DNA of 21,339 nt. Origin: a virus. Under the pieces are notes generated by a model. It made no database searches. It had not been told where the DNA came from and was given only the letters and a program-made list of their open reading frames with translations. Every line of letters begins with the position of its first letter. Positions within the stretch are counted from its first letter, which is position 1. Below, in pieces: positions 1-9,690 of this stretch. The position numbers were made by a program, and so were the translations under genes. The stretch is from positions 1 through 21,339 of IMG/VR virus record IMGVR_UViG_3300047564_005286; one strand, given 5' to 3'.

Positions 1-2234
1 TTCACATTATCGGTAATAGCTTAACTGGATACGGTTACGCCGAAGGATTTTCGATTAAAAGCATTAAGGTCTTTGGAAAAGTTGCAGTTACAAACGATCC
101 CGATCCAGTTACCAGCGAAGAGACTGTCACGAGAACGATGTATGCCTTAGCTACAGTAAATCTAGAGGATACAATGCTTGGCGTATCACCAAGTCAATCT
201 AAGATTATAAGTTATACAACTTCATCTTTCCCAAGGCTTGGAGGAGAAATTACTGCTCTGACCATCGATGCTAAATTGGATGGCACTATTGCAGCTATAA
301 ATATTCTTCCAAATGGTCCAGTCAATGTTGATTCTTCTCAATTGTCAAGCATTTCTTTAATAGATAATTTAGATACTTTATTCTTAAATAATAAATTTAA
401 GATTAACTTTTCAAATCCACCTATTTTAATATGGGCTAATGGTGTCGCAATAGATTCGTTCAGCAATGATGGGTTAGAAATTACTAATGGAACTCCAATA
501 GAGATTTCCTATTCCAACGCCGCAGATAAAAAATCTGTAACTTTAACAGGTCAGACCTCATCTACATATTATTCTGACGCAACCTTCATACAAGATGGTC
601 CAAATCCAATATCTGGATATAGTTTGCAAAAACCAAATGGAACACCATTGCCCGGCACAAGAAATGCTACAAATGCTTCAGATGGAGTTTTGCTTTTATG
701 TAATTCGGACGGTGATCCTGTCGGACTTCTTGATTCATTAAACATACAGAATGGTGTTAGCGGACTCTCTTCTGCGGAGAGTCAAGAAGTGAATACTGCT
801 CTTGGAGATTTAAGTGTATTGAATTTACTTGGAGAGCAGGATGGCTTTATGTATGGATTCTATGACAGAAATAGATTAGAATTTATCGGTAGAGTGATAT
901 CATATACTGAGCTAGTTTCACGTGGCATTAACAATGTCTTTGTGGCCGTTTGTGCATATGATGCAGATGGAAATACTCTAAATCAGTCTGAATATATAGG
1001 TCCGACTAGTGATACTAAATTCATAGTTCCAAGGATTCCTTTAAAAACAATGTATCCAATATACTCTGTAAAGATGAGAAGATCATCATCTATTAGAGTA
1101 GATAAGATTGATCAAAATATATCCAAATTTGATATTTGGAACCTACCTATTTCAAGTGGAAGTTTTTGGAAAGATGTGTCTATTGTATCTAGACCATGGA
1201 CTGATTGGAAGTCTGATTATATAGGCCAGACTCTTAAGGCTTTTTACACCACTTTTGATGATCTAATCGAAGAGGGGTCGTCAGGTTTTGAATCTACTGG
1301 CACTGTCTGGTCTGAAATCTATGGTTATGGATTCTATGATATCAAGGATGAATCACCAGTTATATTAGATGATAGAACTATTCAACTTAGGAGAACTCCC
1401 TTATTAAAAGTAGCTTATCCAACTTCGGATTTAGCATCATCAACGGGAGTAATAAAACATGAAATTCATATTTTTACTCGCGAAACAGTATCATCTAGTT
1501 GGATAGAAGTAACTCACGATTTAATAAGAGATATTGATTCAAATACTGGAATTGTAAAATTTAGAACTAGACTTGTTCCTTCGGATAAGAATTTGATTAA
1601 GGTTAATTATGTCACGGCTAACAAGAATAGAATGATACATCAACTCAATGGAGAGATGATTCCCCTTAATCCATTGTTTAGCTCTTTAATGACCTTCGAC
1701 AATGGAAGTAAGGCAACTTTTGATGTTCCACTTTATATCTATTTAAAGCCGAAAGCTATTTATAAGCAACAAAACTTAGCTGACGCAATTAATATATCTG
1801 ATGTTAAATTGACAAAAATAACTGATTATACTTGTGACAAAACAATTGGATTCACTTACAATTCTGCCATCTTCAATAAGAATGTAAGCGAATATGACCC
1901 ATTTGCACTTCCCATTGCAATCATATATGTAACAAACAATCCCTATAGAATTCAACCTAATCTTTATGACGTAAGGGTCAGGGGTGGTGGTGTTGACGTC
2001 GATATTCCAACATCTACGTTAATCGAAAGCGTACCGGAGGTACTATCTAATTGGGATGTTTATCCGCCTTCTGGCATGGCGTATGCCCGTGGTGGTTATG
2101 TTATAATTAGAATACCTGCATCAGTTAAAGATCATTTCTTGAATGAAAAAGAAATTTATCAAGTAATATCAAATAATCTTACAGCTGGCATTGCATATGA
2201 ACTTCAAGATATGGATGGAAATAGTTGGAACTGA
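1..2234 (+). CDS. Large virion structural protein (tail/baseplate-like), 5' end cut by window edge
   Basis: The reading frame is open from base 3 without a stop, so the gene begins left of the window. The ATG at 138 is an internal methionine, because the 45 codons before it read as normal protein (for example GYGYAEGFSIKSIKVFG). At least 743 residues are present. The sequence is rich in Ser, Thr, Asn, Ile and aromatic residues in short alternating patterns, as in beta-sandwich phage tail and baseplate proteins. I see no signal peptide, membrane segment or enzyme motif. It heads a run of similarly long genes on the same strand, and the next gene starts one base after its stop. The size, composition and position suggest a tail, baseplate or appendage protein. 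The exact role is inferred and I do not recognise the family. Confidence 0.62.
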   Translation, partial: HIIGNSLTGYGYAEGFSIKSIKVFGKVAVTNDPDPVTSEETVTRTMYALATVNLEDTMLGVSPSQSKIISYTTSSFPRLGGEITALTIDAKLDGTIAAINILPNGPVNVDSSQLSSISLIDNLDTLFLNNKFKINFSNPPILIWANGVAIDSFSNDGLEITNGTPIEISYSNAADKKSVTLTGQTSSTYYSDATFIQDGPNPISGYSLQKPNGTPLPGTRNATNASDGVLLLCNSDGDPVGLLDSLNIQNGVSGLSSAESQEVNTALGDLSVLNLLGEQDGFMYGFYDRNRLEFIGRVISYTELVSRGINNVFVAVCAYDADGNTLNQSEYIGPTSDTKFIVPRIPLKTMYPIYSVKMRRSSSIRVDKIDQNISKFDIWNLPISSGSFWKDVSIVSRPWTDWKSDYIGQTLKAFYTTFDDLIEEGSSGFESTGTVWSEIYGYGFYDIKDESPVILDDRTIQLRRTPLLKVAYPTSDLASSTGVIKHEIHIFTRETVSSSWIEVTHDLIRDIDSNTGIVKFRTRLVPSDKNLIKVNYVTANKNRMIHQLNGEMIPLNPLFSSLMTFDNGSKATFDVPLYIYLKPKAIYKQQNLADAINISDVKLTKITDYTCDKTIGFTYNSAIFNKNVSEYDPFALPIAIIYVTNNPYRIQPNLYDVRVRGGGVDVDIPTSTLIESVPEVLSNWDVYPPSGMAYARGGYVIIRIPASVKDHFLNEKEIYQVISNNLTAGIAYELQDMDGNSWN

Positions 2235-2235
2235 A

Positions 2236-4851
2236 ATGAACAATAAATTAGCAGATAATATTAATACATTTTTTAATAATAGCAGAACAACTATTTCCAG
2301 TTTAGTCAGAGACATGAAGCTTGATAAAGCAGATTTCATGGCTTTAATCAAGAAAATAAATAGTAGTTCTAATTTTAATGATTTTATTCCAGCTCAGATT
2401 ATTAATTTTTCAGAGATACAGAAAGAGCCAGTTATTGATCTCTTCCGAGATTCTTCGTTGCGAATTAGTAGATTATTTAGTGCAACCAATGCAAGTGGTC
2501 TCGTAATAGATTCTTTGACAAATATCATGTCTGCAGATATTGAAAAAATTGAAGAAGATATCAAAAATCTACAAATATTTATAGACAACTATGAATTCTT
2601 GGCAGGTAAGGATGATCTCTATACCGGTAATTACATTGAAAAATTTGATAATTCATTAAATGACTATAAGTCAGATGGATATGATTTTTTGGTTCCAGAT
2701 AGAGATAATTCATCATTTCCTATAAGTGGAAATATATATATTGATTCTTTAGCTGGATTAATGAAAATGGGATCTGGCCATTCGATTAGTAATGTGATCA
2801 ATAATATCAAATCAATTAACTTAGTAAAAAATTATAATAATTACATTTCAAGTGAATCGAATTTTGTAAATGTGTTTACCGATTCTTTAGCTGATTCTTG
2901 GAACACGACAATAAAAAGTCCCGTATTACTTAATTCTGATCTCACCGATTATGCTCACTATATTCAGTATGACTCATCCATGGTCGCAGCAGGAGCTAAA
3001 GTAGCAGTAGAAATTAATCTACATTCGGCTATTGACGTGGATACAATCAGATTAAGTCCTAATCTTGGTAATGGGCTTCAGTTATTGCAGGTCGTCTTGT
3101 TCCAGAAGTTAGAAACAGATGGAATTACAGATGTTCAGATAAGTCAGTCTGAATATAAGCTTATTTTAGATGCGCCAAAAATTATAAATAGTTCAACTGA
3201 ATTATTATTCGAAAAATTCAGAACTAATAAAATGATTTTGATATTCAATCAATCATCGTATACTAGAAGTAAGAAACCATCTTTAATTTCAGAGTTAAAC
3301 TCAAAATCAATGAATGATTTTGTGATGAAAAGAATTGAAGAAAATAGAAGTAAATTCAGCAAATACCAAGACATTGTATATTGGTTCTTCAATAGAAAAT
3401 TTACTGTCAGCGGAATAAAGAAAAATTATACTAGCGATATTGAATATTATAGTTATAGGTTCCCAGAATCACTGCGCAGCTACGCGAAGTATGTGGAACA
3501 AGAATTTATAAAAGCATCGAATTTTTCTATTGCCGATAATCCTGTTTTTGTGAATAGTCCAATATTCCTTGATTTAATAAATTCAATGTTTAATACAGTC
3601 ATGAAAGATAAAAAGTTTTTAAGCCTAGGTCCGTCAATAAATACAAGATCTTATGGCATGAATTCCGCCAATTTAGGAAATCCTGGTTTTCTAACCGGAA
3701 GAGCCACAAATGATATGGATGATCCAAAGTATCAATTTTACTTAGATGGATACACTCCAACGATTTCAAATGATTTAATTAGATCATTGTTTGTTGAGGA
3801 AACCTCAGATGTATATGAATACAGTTTTTCAATGAAATCAATTGAATTTTTGTCAACAATATATAATCAAGTTTCTAAATCTTGTTTTGTAAGTAAAAAG
3901 ATACCTGTCAATGGACAGGTATTGGGAGTTAAGGCAAAAGTGCAAATAGTCAACGATTCAATTAACTCTTTAGAAAATAAATATGATTTAAACAAATACA
4001 CTTCATATGAATTGTCTGTATCTAATATTGACTATCCAATTTCAGAGACAGATTGGATGCCAATTGCATTCAATAACAGCAACTTCATTGACTCTGAAGT
4101 CGTATTTTTCGACATTAGTAATTTCTCTGCCAGTCTTCGTTTTCCTCCTAAAGCAGATAGTGTAATTCTTTATAAAGACGGAATGTTAATGAGCGCCTCT
4201 GCGTATGAGTATAGGACTGAATCAAATAGATTAATATTAAAAAATATAATAGAATTTAATCCATCGAGCATATTCGTGGCATCCTACACGATTGATGATA
4301 CAACGTATGATCCGTATCAGCTTGATCTTTTGAAGGCTAATGCGTATCAGGAATCGGTAAAGCAATATAGAAATAAAAATGGAGTTGGACAAATATTTGA
4401 TAGGACTAGCGGAAACGATACTGTTAAGATAGACTTTATTCCATATGTAAATACAGCAACTTTAACTGGTGCAGGTTATGATCAATTTTTTGGTACTATA
4501 TTTGCAAATAGTTTCACTGGTTATAGCCCTGTAAAAGTTAAGTTAGCAGATGGGTCATATGCGTTTAATCTAACAAATTATACTAGAACTCCCAAAAAGG
4601 TATCTTTTTCTGGAACTGAAACAGTGCAGTTTATTCAAACTGGAAAAGATATACTTTTTAATCAGCCTATCGATAGACCTTTTACTGTACAATATGAATA
4701 TGTTCCATATAGCTTAAGGTTTAGATTTGTCATGAGAAGAAATATTCTTGGTGTAGAAATTCCCGCAAGGGCAGATTCAGTTTTACTGAAACTGAAGACA
4801 GCTCATTTTGATCCATATTATGACAAGCTAGTCTATGTCGCACGTGCCTAA
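2236..4851 (+). CDS. Large virion structural protein (tail/baseplate-like), 871 aa
   Basis: I place the start at ATG 2236, one base after the previous stop. A frame-consistent ATG at 2191 exists but lies inside the upstream gene and would add 15 residues with an unlikely overlap. The N-terminal 130 residues are mostly charged and helical (for example IEKIEEDIKNLQIFIDNYEF). The rest is beta-rich. Residues about 526 to 612 carry a module also seen in the next two genes: a Y-x-Y-S-F-S-M-K-S-I-E-F opening and a DWMPI ending. Residues near 655 to 700 (PPKADSVILYKDGMLMSASAYEY) look like the beta-hairpin 'KDG' pattern frequent in phage tail proteins. No catalytic motif is visible. It is probably a tail or baseplate component. 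Function is inferred from context and composition. Confidence 0.62.
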   Translation: MNNKLADNINTFFNNSRTTISSLVRDMKLDKADFMALIKKINSSSNFNDFIPAQIINFSEIQKEPVIDLFRDSSLRISRLFSATNASGLVIDSLTNIMSADIEKIEEDIKNLQIFIDNYEFLAGKDDLYTGNYIEKFDNSLNDYKSDGYDFLVPDRDNSSFPISGNIYIDSLAGLMKMGSGHSISNVINNIKSINLVKNYNNYISSESNFVNVFTDSLADSWNTTIKSPVLLNSDLTDYAHYIQYDSSMVAAGAKVAVEINLHSAIDVDTIRLSPNLGNGLQLLQVVLFQKLETDGITDVQISQSEYKLILDAPKIINSSTELLFEKFRTNKMILIFNQSSYTRSKKPSLISELNSKSMNDFVMKRIEENRSKFSKYQDIVYWFFNRKFTVSGIKKNYTSDIEYYSYRFPESLRSYAKYVEQEFIKASNFSIADNPVFVNSPIFLDLINSMFNTVMKDKKFLSLGPSINTRSYGMNSANLGNPGFLTGRATNDMDDPKYQFYLDGYTPTISNDLIRSLFVEETSDVYEYSFSMKSIEFLSTIYNQVSKSCFVSKKIPVNGQVLGVKAKVQIVNDSINSLENKYDLNKYTSYELSVSNIDYPISETDWMPIAFNNSNFIDSEVVFFDISNFSASLRFPPKADSVILYKDGMLMSASAYEYRTESNRLILKNIIEFNPSSIFVASYTIDDTTYDPYQLDLLKANAYQESVKQYRNKNGVGQIFDRTSGNDTVKIDFIPYVNTATLTGAGYDQFFGTIFANSFTGYSPVKVKLADGSYAFNLTNYTRTPKKVSFSGTETVQFIQTGKDILFNQPIDRPFTVQYEYVPYSLRFRFVMRRNILGVEIPARADSVLLKLKTAHFDPYYDKLVYVARA

Positions 4852-4865
4852 GAATTGAGAATAGT

Positions 4866-7118
4866 ATGACACAAATTTCATCAAATACCTTAACATATGA
4901 TCAAATATATATTAAGATTAGAGAATTTTATATAAAGGAACTAAGAGGTGATTTTGGTTCAAATCAAGAGAGATTAACAGAATATAAGAAATTGATATCA
5001 GATATCCATGAATCGATGAATGGTCCAATGACCAAGTTTGATCCATACATAAAGGGTGAACCACCCATGTCTGAGAAGTTTAACACTTTTGCCAAATCCT
5101 TAGGAATAGATGTTAGCTTATTGTCTAAGCAGGTTGATTACCTTAATGCAAAAGCAATAAATGCTTTTAACCTATACTCTACTGAGATAGAGGCTGAGAA
5201 AAGGTATACTGAAAGGATAGCTTCAAAAGCTAAGATACTTCAGATGTACTCTAGGGCCCCATCTGAAGACTTGGTTTACATTGGAGACTCTTTCGATAAT
5301 GCAGATTTAGTTGACATTAGCAAAGTCGCGATTGGGCTCAATCCAATAATTAAAAATGGCATGCTAACTATGCCGGTTGCTAGAACTCGACCGTGGATTC
5401 CAAAAAATATATCAATTGATCAGCAATTCTCAAATGGATTTTATGGAAATAATCATCAGGTTATAAAAGATCTAAATACATCAAATTCATCTGAATACGA
5501 CTATGTATACCAGTCTAATAGAAGTATTTCTTCAATAACTGCACTAGCCGATACTAATCCTTTAACCTATTTTGAATATGAAATATTAAATGTAGATAAA
5601 ACTACAAGCAACCCTCCTGCAGATGTAAATTTGGTTTCCGAAGATGAATTCTGTTATGTTTCAAACAAGAGAATGAATAATAATATAACAGAAGGAACGC
5701 TAATCAATTGGTCAAATAGCGATATGAGTCAACCTCTTAAGTTGAGAGTTGTTTTAGAAAATTCATCTGGAGGTTTGGCTAATTCAATTAACATAGTTCC
5801 ATACTTTGGGTCAAGTAAACTGATCAAAATAACCAATATTAAGGCATATTATCAAAATGGTGATACGAAGGATGTAATTTCTGAACCAGTCTATATTGGC
5901 ACATCTTTCTCACCATTAAATCTAGACATCTCTTCAAATTACTTTTACAACGAAGCAACTATTAAATTTACAGAATTAAAGGCAGTTAAGTTTGAGATAG
6001 ATTTTGAGCAAGAACTAACTCAAGACCTGATGATTAAGCACACCTTCTTCAAACCAAGCTTTGCTGCCAATACTGGTCAAAATAATCCATTCTATGGATT
6101 ATCTAGATTTAACCCTAGTGCACTTAATCCTGAGGAGTTTCAGGATATTGAGTATGACAAGTATAAATTAGTTCCTAGTATCACCCTGCCTAATCAGTAT
6201 AAAGATTATGGCAATTATTCTGAATCAATACCAGTTAGGCTAACCAGGAAACCAACAACGTTTGGAGAGTATGCCATTGTAATCCATGGAACGAGAGCAA
6301 ATGCTAGTTCTATAACACAAGATTTTTATTATTATAATGGATCTCCATCTTCTGGTGCACTGACTACTTTCAATGCCGTCGCCAGTTTGGCTGATCTTTT
6401 TATGCCAGACGAAGCCGCTTATGCGACCCTCGGAAATAGAAGTACGTTTAGAACAGCTGAAGATGGTGCATCGGAGCTTGCTAGACTTATTGCTTATTTA
6501 GACGAAAACCTATATGATGCTGTTGATGAAAGATATGAAATAGAATTTCAAAATGCCGGAGGCATAGGTTATGTATACTATTTTTCTGCAGAAGATATTG
6601 GTATTGAATATGTTACATACACCAATGCTCCACAGCCAAGAACATGGACAGTCCCAGTTTCATTAGCCGAGGAACTGTACAGCGCAAAGCGAAAGAGTAT
6701 TGGAATTAGGGATATATCTGTCTCGTATGAAGTTTATGCTGATCGTGCGCAGATTGTTTCTACTCCATTTTATTTTGATTCACCAATTGAGTCTTTGATG
6801 TTATCTGTTGAATCAAATTATGACAATACATTTATAGACAGATTTGATATATCATATTATATCTCAATGAATGATTCTTCATGGATACAGATATCACCAA
6901 TTCAACTCTCGTCTAATGGTATTGCGGAAGTAATAGTTTTTAATAAAAATATTCCAACGAATTATCAAATACCTGGTGTGGCATATCTTAATTATCCAGA
7001 AATTCCAAATGAGGCGAACAAAGTTGCTGTTAAGATTGAGATGGCAAAAGAAAGATATTTAAATATAACTCCAGAGATATATTCGTATCAATTGATGGCA
7101 AAGGTTAAGAAACAATGA
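4866..7118 (+). CDS. Large virion structural protein (tail/baseplate-like), 750 aa
   Basis: The ATG at 4866 follows the previous stop by 14 bases, with a weak purine-rich site (GAGAATAG) before it. Residues 1 to about 130 are helical and charged, with a likely coiled segment (TEIEAEKRYTERIASKAKIL). The remainder is Ser/Asn/Tyr-rich and beta-like. Residues about 606 to 679 contain the shared module: KSIGIRDISVSYEVYADRAQIVSTP, written here in parts as KSIGIRDISVSY then ADRAQIVSTPFYF, ending in SSWIQISPI. The stop overlaps the next start in an ATGA junction, so the two products are probably made in coupled amounts. I see no enzyme motif. A tail, baseplate or appendage role is inferred from neighbours and architecture. 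Confidence 0.62.
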   Translation: MTQISSNTLTYDQIYIKIREFYIKELRGDFGSNQERLTEYKKLISDIHESMNGPMTKFDPYIKGEPPMSEKFNTFAKSLGIDVSLLSKQVDYLNAKAINAFNLYSTEIEAEKRYTERIASKAKILQMYSRAPSEDLVYIGDSFDNADLVDISKVAIGLNPIIKNGMLTMPVARTRPWIPKNISIDQQFSNGFYGNNHQVIKDLNTSNSSEYDYVYQSNRSISSITALADTNPLTYFEYEILNVDKTTSNPPADVNLVSEDEFCYVSNKRMNNNITEGTLINWSNSDMSQPLKLRVVLENSSGGLANSINIVPYFGSSKLIKITNIKAYYQNGDTKDVISEPVYIGTSFSPLNLDISSNYFYNEATIKFTELKAVKFEIDFEQELTQDLMIKHTFFKPSFAANTGQNNPFYGLSRFNPSALNPEEFQDIEYDKYKLVPSITLPNQYKDYGNYSESIPVRLTRKPTTFGEYAIVIHGTRANASSITQDFYYYNGSPSSGALTTFNAVASLADLFMPDEAAYATLGNRSTFRTAEDGASELARLIAYLDENLYDAVDERYEIEFQNAGGIGYVYYFSAEDIGIEYVTYTNAPQPRTWTVPVSLAEELYSAKRKSIGIRDISVSYEVYADRAQIVSTPFYFDSPIESLMLSVESNYDNTFIDRFDISYYISMNDSSWIQISPIQLSSNGIAEVIVFNKNIPTNYQIPGVAYLNYPEIPNEANKVAVKIEMAKERYLNITPEIYSYQLMAKVKKQ

Positions 7119-9283
7119 ACATTTCAGAAGTACAAAAAAGAAAATTTCTAAATAATATTCATAAATTATATTATTCATCTGGCAAAAAGCCTTCAGACCA
7201 CTCAATAAGAACCGCCTTTACTAAATATTTTTCTGTCAATAAATTTGGAGATCCAGTAACGATTGACACAAGTCAGATGCAAGTATCCAGCATCATCGAT
7301 CACAACATGCTAAATGAATTGATGGTCAATACGCTTCTAAATCTAGAAGTATTATACGAGTGTGTTATGGAAAACAATCAAGAAATCTATGGTGTTGTTA
7401 ATGCGCTAAATGATAAGCTCGATAACTTAAGGGCTAAAAGAAAAGAATTGGAATCTAAAGTCGATCAACTTCTTTTTTCTATAAATAATACAGATGGATT
7501 TTTCTACTCTTATTTAGACAATTTTTCAGGTATTGAAAAAATTGACATGGGAATGACTACAGCATATATTGACCTAGTCAATAACAATGTTTCAATACCA
7601 AAAATTGTTACAAGTACAAATCTTCAAACAGGAAGCTTGTCAACAGTTAGTCCAGCTTCTGTGACTTATTCAATATTATTCAATAATGAAGTTGTAGTTG
7701 ATAATGCTCCAGTTTCTAATTTTGATTTGACATTAGATGGATTAAACGACACGTTTTGGTCTTATCAACACTCTTTTAGCGCACCGGGAATTGTTGCATT
7801 GGTTCTCAATATGCCAGTGTCTATTCCTACTCCAATCTCTAAAGTGTCTGGATCAATCATGAGTTCCACACCGTGCTCAACCTTTATGAGAGCAATTCCA
7901 GCCTCTAGTGCTAATCCAGAGGTAATTAAGAGTAGAGATTCAAAAGGTGATTATAATAGATTTTCTTTTGTCATTCCATCAATAAATTATTCAAATATAT
8001 CTTTGACGTTTTATAAGAGTGAACCGGATAGAATTGTTAATAGCGAGTCCTCTCCGTATACCTATGAGTTTGGAATAAGAGAACTAAATGTTTCCGCCGA
8101 CTATCACGAGCAAAGAGCTCAGTTAGTGTCTTCGCCAATATACATACCAACATCGGACAATGAACTGTTATCGATCAGTGCCGTATCGATTGAGGTCGAT
8201 CATCAGGTAAATTCAGGTGTAGATATTTCGTATTTTGTTGCAGCAGATGTAGAAAATGGTTCATCTATATCTGATTTTGATTGGATACCGATTGAGCCAA
8301 CTAATATCAATTCGCAAGAGCAACCAAAAATAGTGAATTTACTCGGACCTACTCAAGCCAATGAAATGATAGGATTTGGGGGAGAAGGCTCTTTGGAGCC
8401 ATCAAATTACTATTTAATTCCAATGTCTACAGAGTCTGCTAATATAAATGATCTTAATCCGGTGACCCTTCCATTTTATCCCGATAAAACAGTATATAGA
8501 GTGGCAAGGTTGAATGAGTCAACTAAGTATCTACAACCATATATGCTAGCTAATCTAGAAACTTTTAGATATCACGCAATTATTAATTTGAATTACTCTA
8601 CAAATGTAAATTACATGTATAAATCATTAGAGGATTGGGCTGATAGAATTAGCGCAACTAGTGATCTAGAGCTATCTAGTGGCGTGTTTCAGAATACTAA
8701 CTCATCTATAACGGTGCCGAGAAATGAACCGCATTCTGGTTTATTAGAAACTAGTTTATTTTGCGATCAAGATAAAATAGTTTCTCATGAAATAATTAAG
8801 AGCCAAATAGATGGTCAAGATATGAATGTTGCTGTATATCTTAATGGAGTGTTGATTGCAGATCTTCCTTCTGGTCAGACTAAAACAAAAATAGAATGGA
8901 ATTTTGTAAAAGGAATTAACAATATTACAATTTCTTATGACAAATCATTTTCTGGAAAACCAATGATTGATTTGATGGTATCGCGAAATTTGACAGATTA
9001 TGGTACTATATTCCTTGATTATTTCTCGTATCTTGATCCTATAGATTTTGGTAGAAAAGTTAACAGTGAAGAAAATATTTTTACAATAACTCAATTTTAT
9101 GGATCAAAAGAAATTTTAGCTTCTAATCAGATTTCTAATAAAACAATATTGAGGTACTATCTAGATAAAGCTGATTTAGTAACTGCAGTTAGGTATAGAG
9201 CAGACTTATTCAGGTACGCTAACCCGCTTCAAACTCCAGTGATTGATGCAATTAGAGTTAGGTTTAAGCATAACGACGTTTAG
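7115..9283 (+). CDS. Large virion structural protein (tail/baseplate-like), 722 aa
   Basis: The start ATG overlaps the previous stop by four bases (ATGA), which implies translational coupling. Residues about 85 to 125 form a clear coiled-coil-like helix (LNDKLDNLRAKRKELESKV). The rest is beta-rich. Residues about 314 to 395 hold the module shared with the two genes upstream: YTYEFGIRELNVSADY, then EQRAQLVSSPIYIP, closing with DFDWIPIEP. The C-terminus ends with NPLQTPVIDAIRVRFKHNDV, a 'TPvId-I-V' pattern that resembles the end of the 417-residue protein downstream (TPPMLSDLIIDYI). The module content and synteny argue that this is a paralogous part of the same structure. Tail/baseplate assignment is inference. 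Confidence 0.62.
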   Translation: MNISEVQKRKFLNNIHKLYYSSGKKPSDHSIRTAFTKYFSVNKFGDPVTIDTSQMQVSSIIDHNMLNELMVNTLLNLEVLYECVMENNQEIYGVVNALNDKLDNLRAKRKELESKVDQLLFSINNTDGFFYSYLDNFSGIEKIDMGMTTAYIDLVNNNVSIPKIVTSTNLQTGSLSTVSPASVTYSILFNNEVVVDNAPVSNFDLTLDGLNDTFWSYQHSFSAPGIVALVLNMPVSIPTPISKVSGSIMSSTPCSTFMRAIPASSANPEVIKSRDSKGDYNRFSFVIPSINYSNISLTFYKSEPDRIVNSESSPYTYEFGIRELNVSADYHEQRAQLVSSPIYIPTSDNELLSISAVSIEVDHQVNSGVDISYFVAADVENGSSISDFDWIPIEPTNINSQEQPKIVNLLGPTQANEMIGFGGEGSLEPSNYYLIPMSTESANINDLNPVTLPFYPDKTVYRVARLNESTKYLQPYMLANLETFRYHAIINLNYSTNVNYMYKSLEDWADRISATSDLELSSGVFQNTNSSITVPRNEPHSGLLETSLFCDQDKIVSHEIIKSQIDGQDMNVAVYLNGVLIADLPSGQTKTKIEWNFVKGINNITISYDKSFSGKPMIDLMVSRNLTDYGTIFLDYFSYLDPIDFGRKVNSEENIFTITQFYGSKEILASNQISNKTILRYYLDKADLVTAVRYRADLFRYANPLQTPVIDAIRVRFKHNDV

Positions 9284-9297
9284 TCAAGAAGGATTTT

Positions 9298-9690
9298 ATG
9301 CCAAAAATATATAGTAATCAACAGAATGTTGAAAGATTTCGTGAGCCAGTTTTCAGTATTCGTAGAACAAAATTTAGAGGCTCTAGATCTAGTGAGTCAG
9401 AAAATTTAGAAACAAATTTAATTAAAATTGATTTAAGTAGAATTTTAAAAGAATTAGAAACAATAGATACTTCTATTGAAGATGATTTAATTTATTTATT
9501 AGGCGATATAAACGATATAACAACAGAAGTTTTAGCTGATGATGGACTATCTTATCAAATTTCTGGAGTTCAATTTTACTATGATGACACATCAACTCTT
9601 GAAAATCTAGAGATAGATACTACACAAAAGATAAGTGGTCGGTTGTCAAGACTTTTAAGTAAGGTACAAAGATTAGAGAGCGGTACATAA
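9298..9690 (+). CDS. Small structural-region protein of unknown function, 130 aa
   Basis: The ATG at 9298 has a fair ribosome binding site (AAGGA, 9288-9292) about five bases upstream. The N-terminus is basic (FREPVFSIRRTKFRGSRSS). Residues about 40 to 70 are helical and acidic, and the C-terminus is an amphipathic basic helix (KISGRLSRLLSKVQRLESGT). There is no membrane segment, signal peptide or recognisable catalytic motif. It is sandwiched between large tail-like genes, and its last stop codon directly abuts the next ATG. It could be a small linker, a tail assembly factor or an oligomerising helical part of the baseplate. I cannot choose between these. Confidence 0.5.
   Translation: MPKIYSNQQNVERFREPVFSIRRTKFRGSRSSESENLETNLIKIDLSRILKELETIDTSIEDDLIYLLGDINDITTEVLADDGLSYQISGVQFYYDDTSTLENLEIDTTQKISGRLSRLLSKVQRLESGT

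Noticed and set aside
763-783. 7-bp inverted repeat GACTCTC/GAGAGTC
   Set aside because: It is short, lies in coding sequence and is expected by chance in a window this size.
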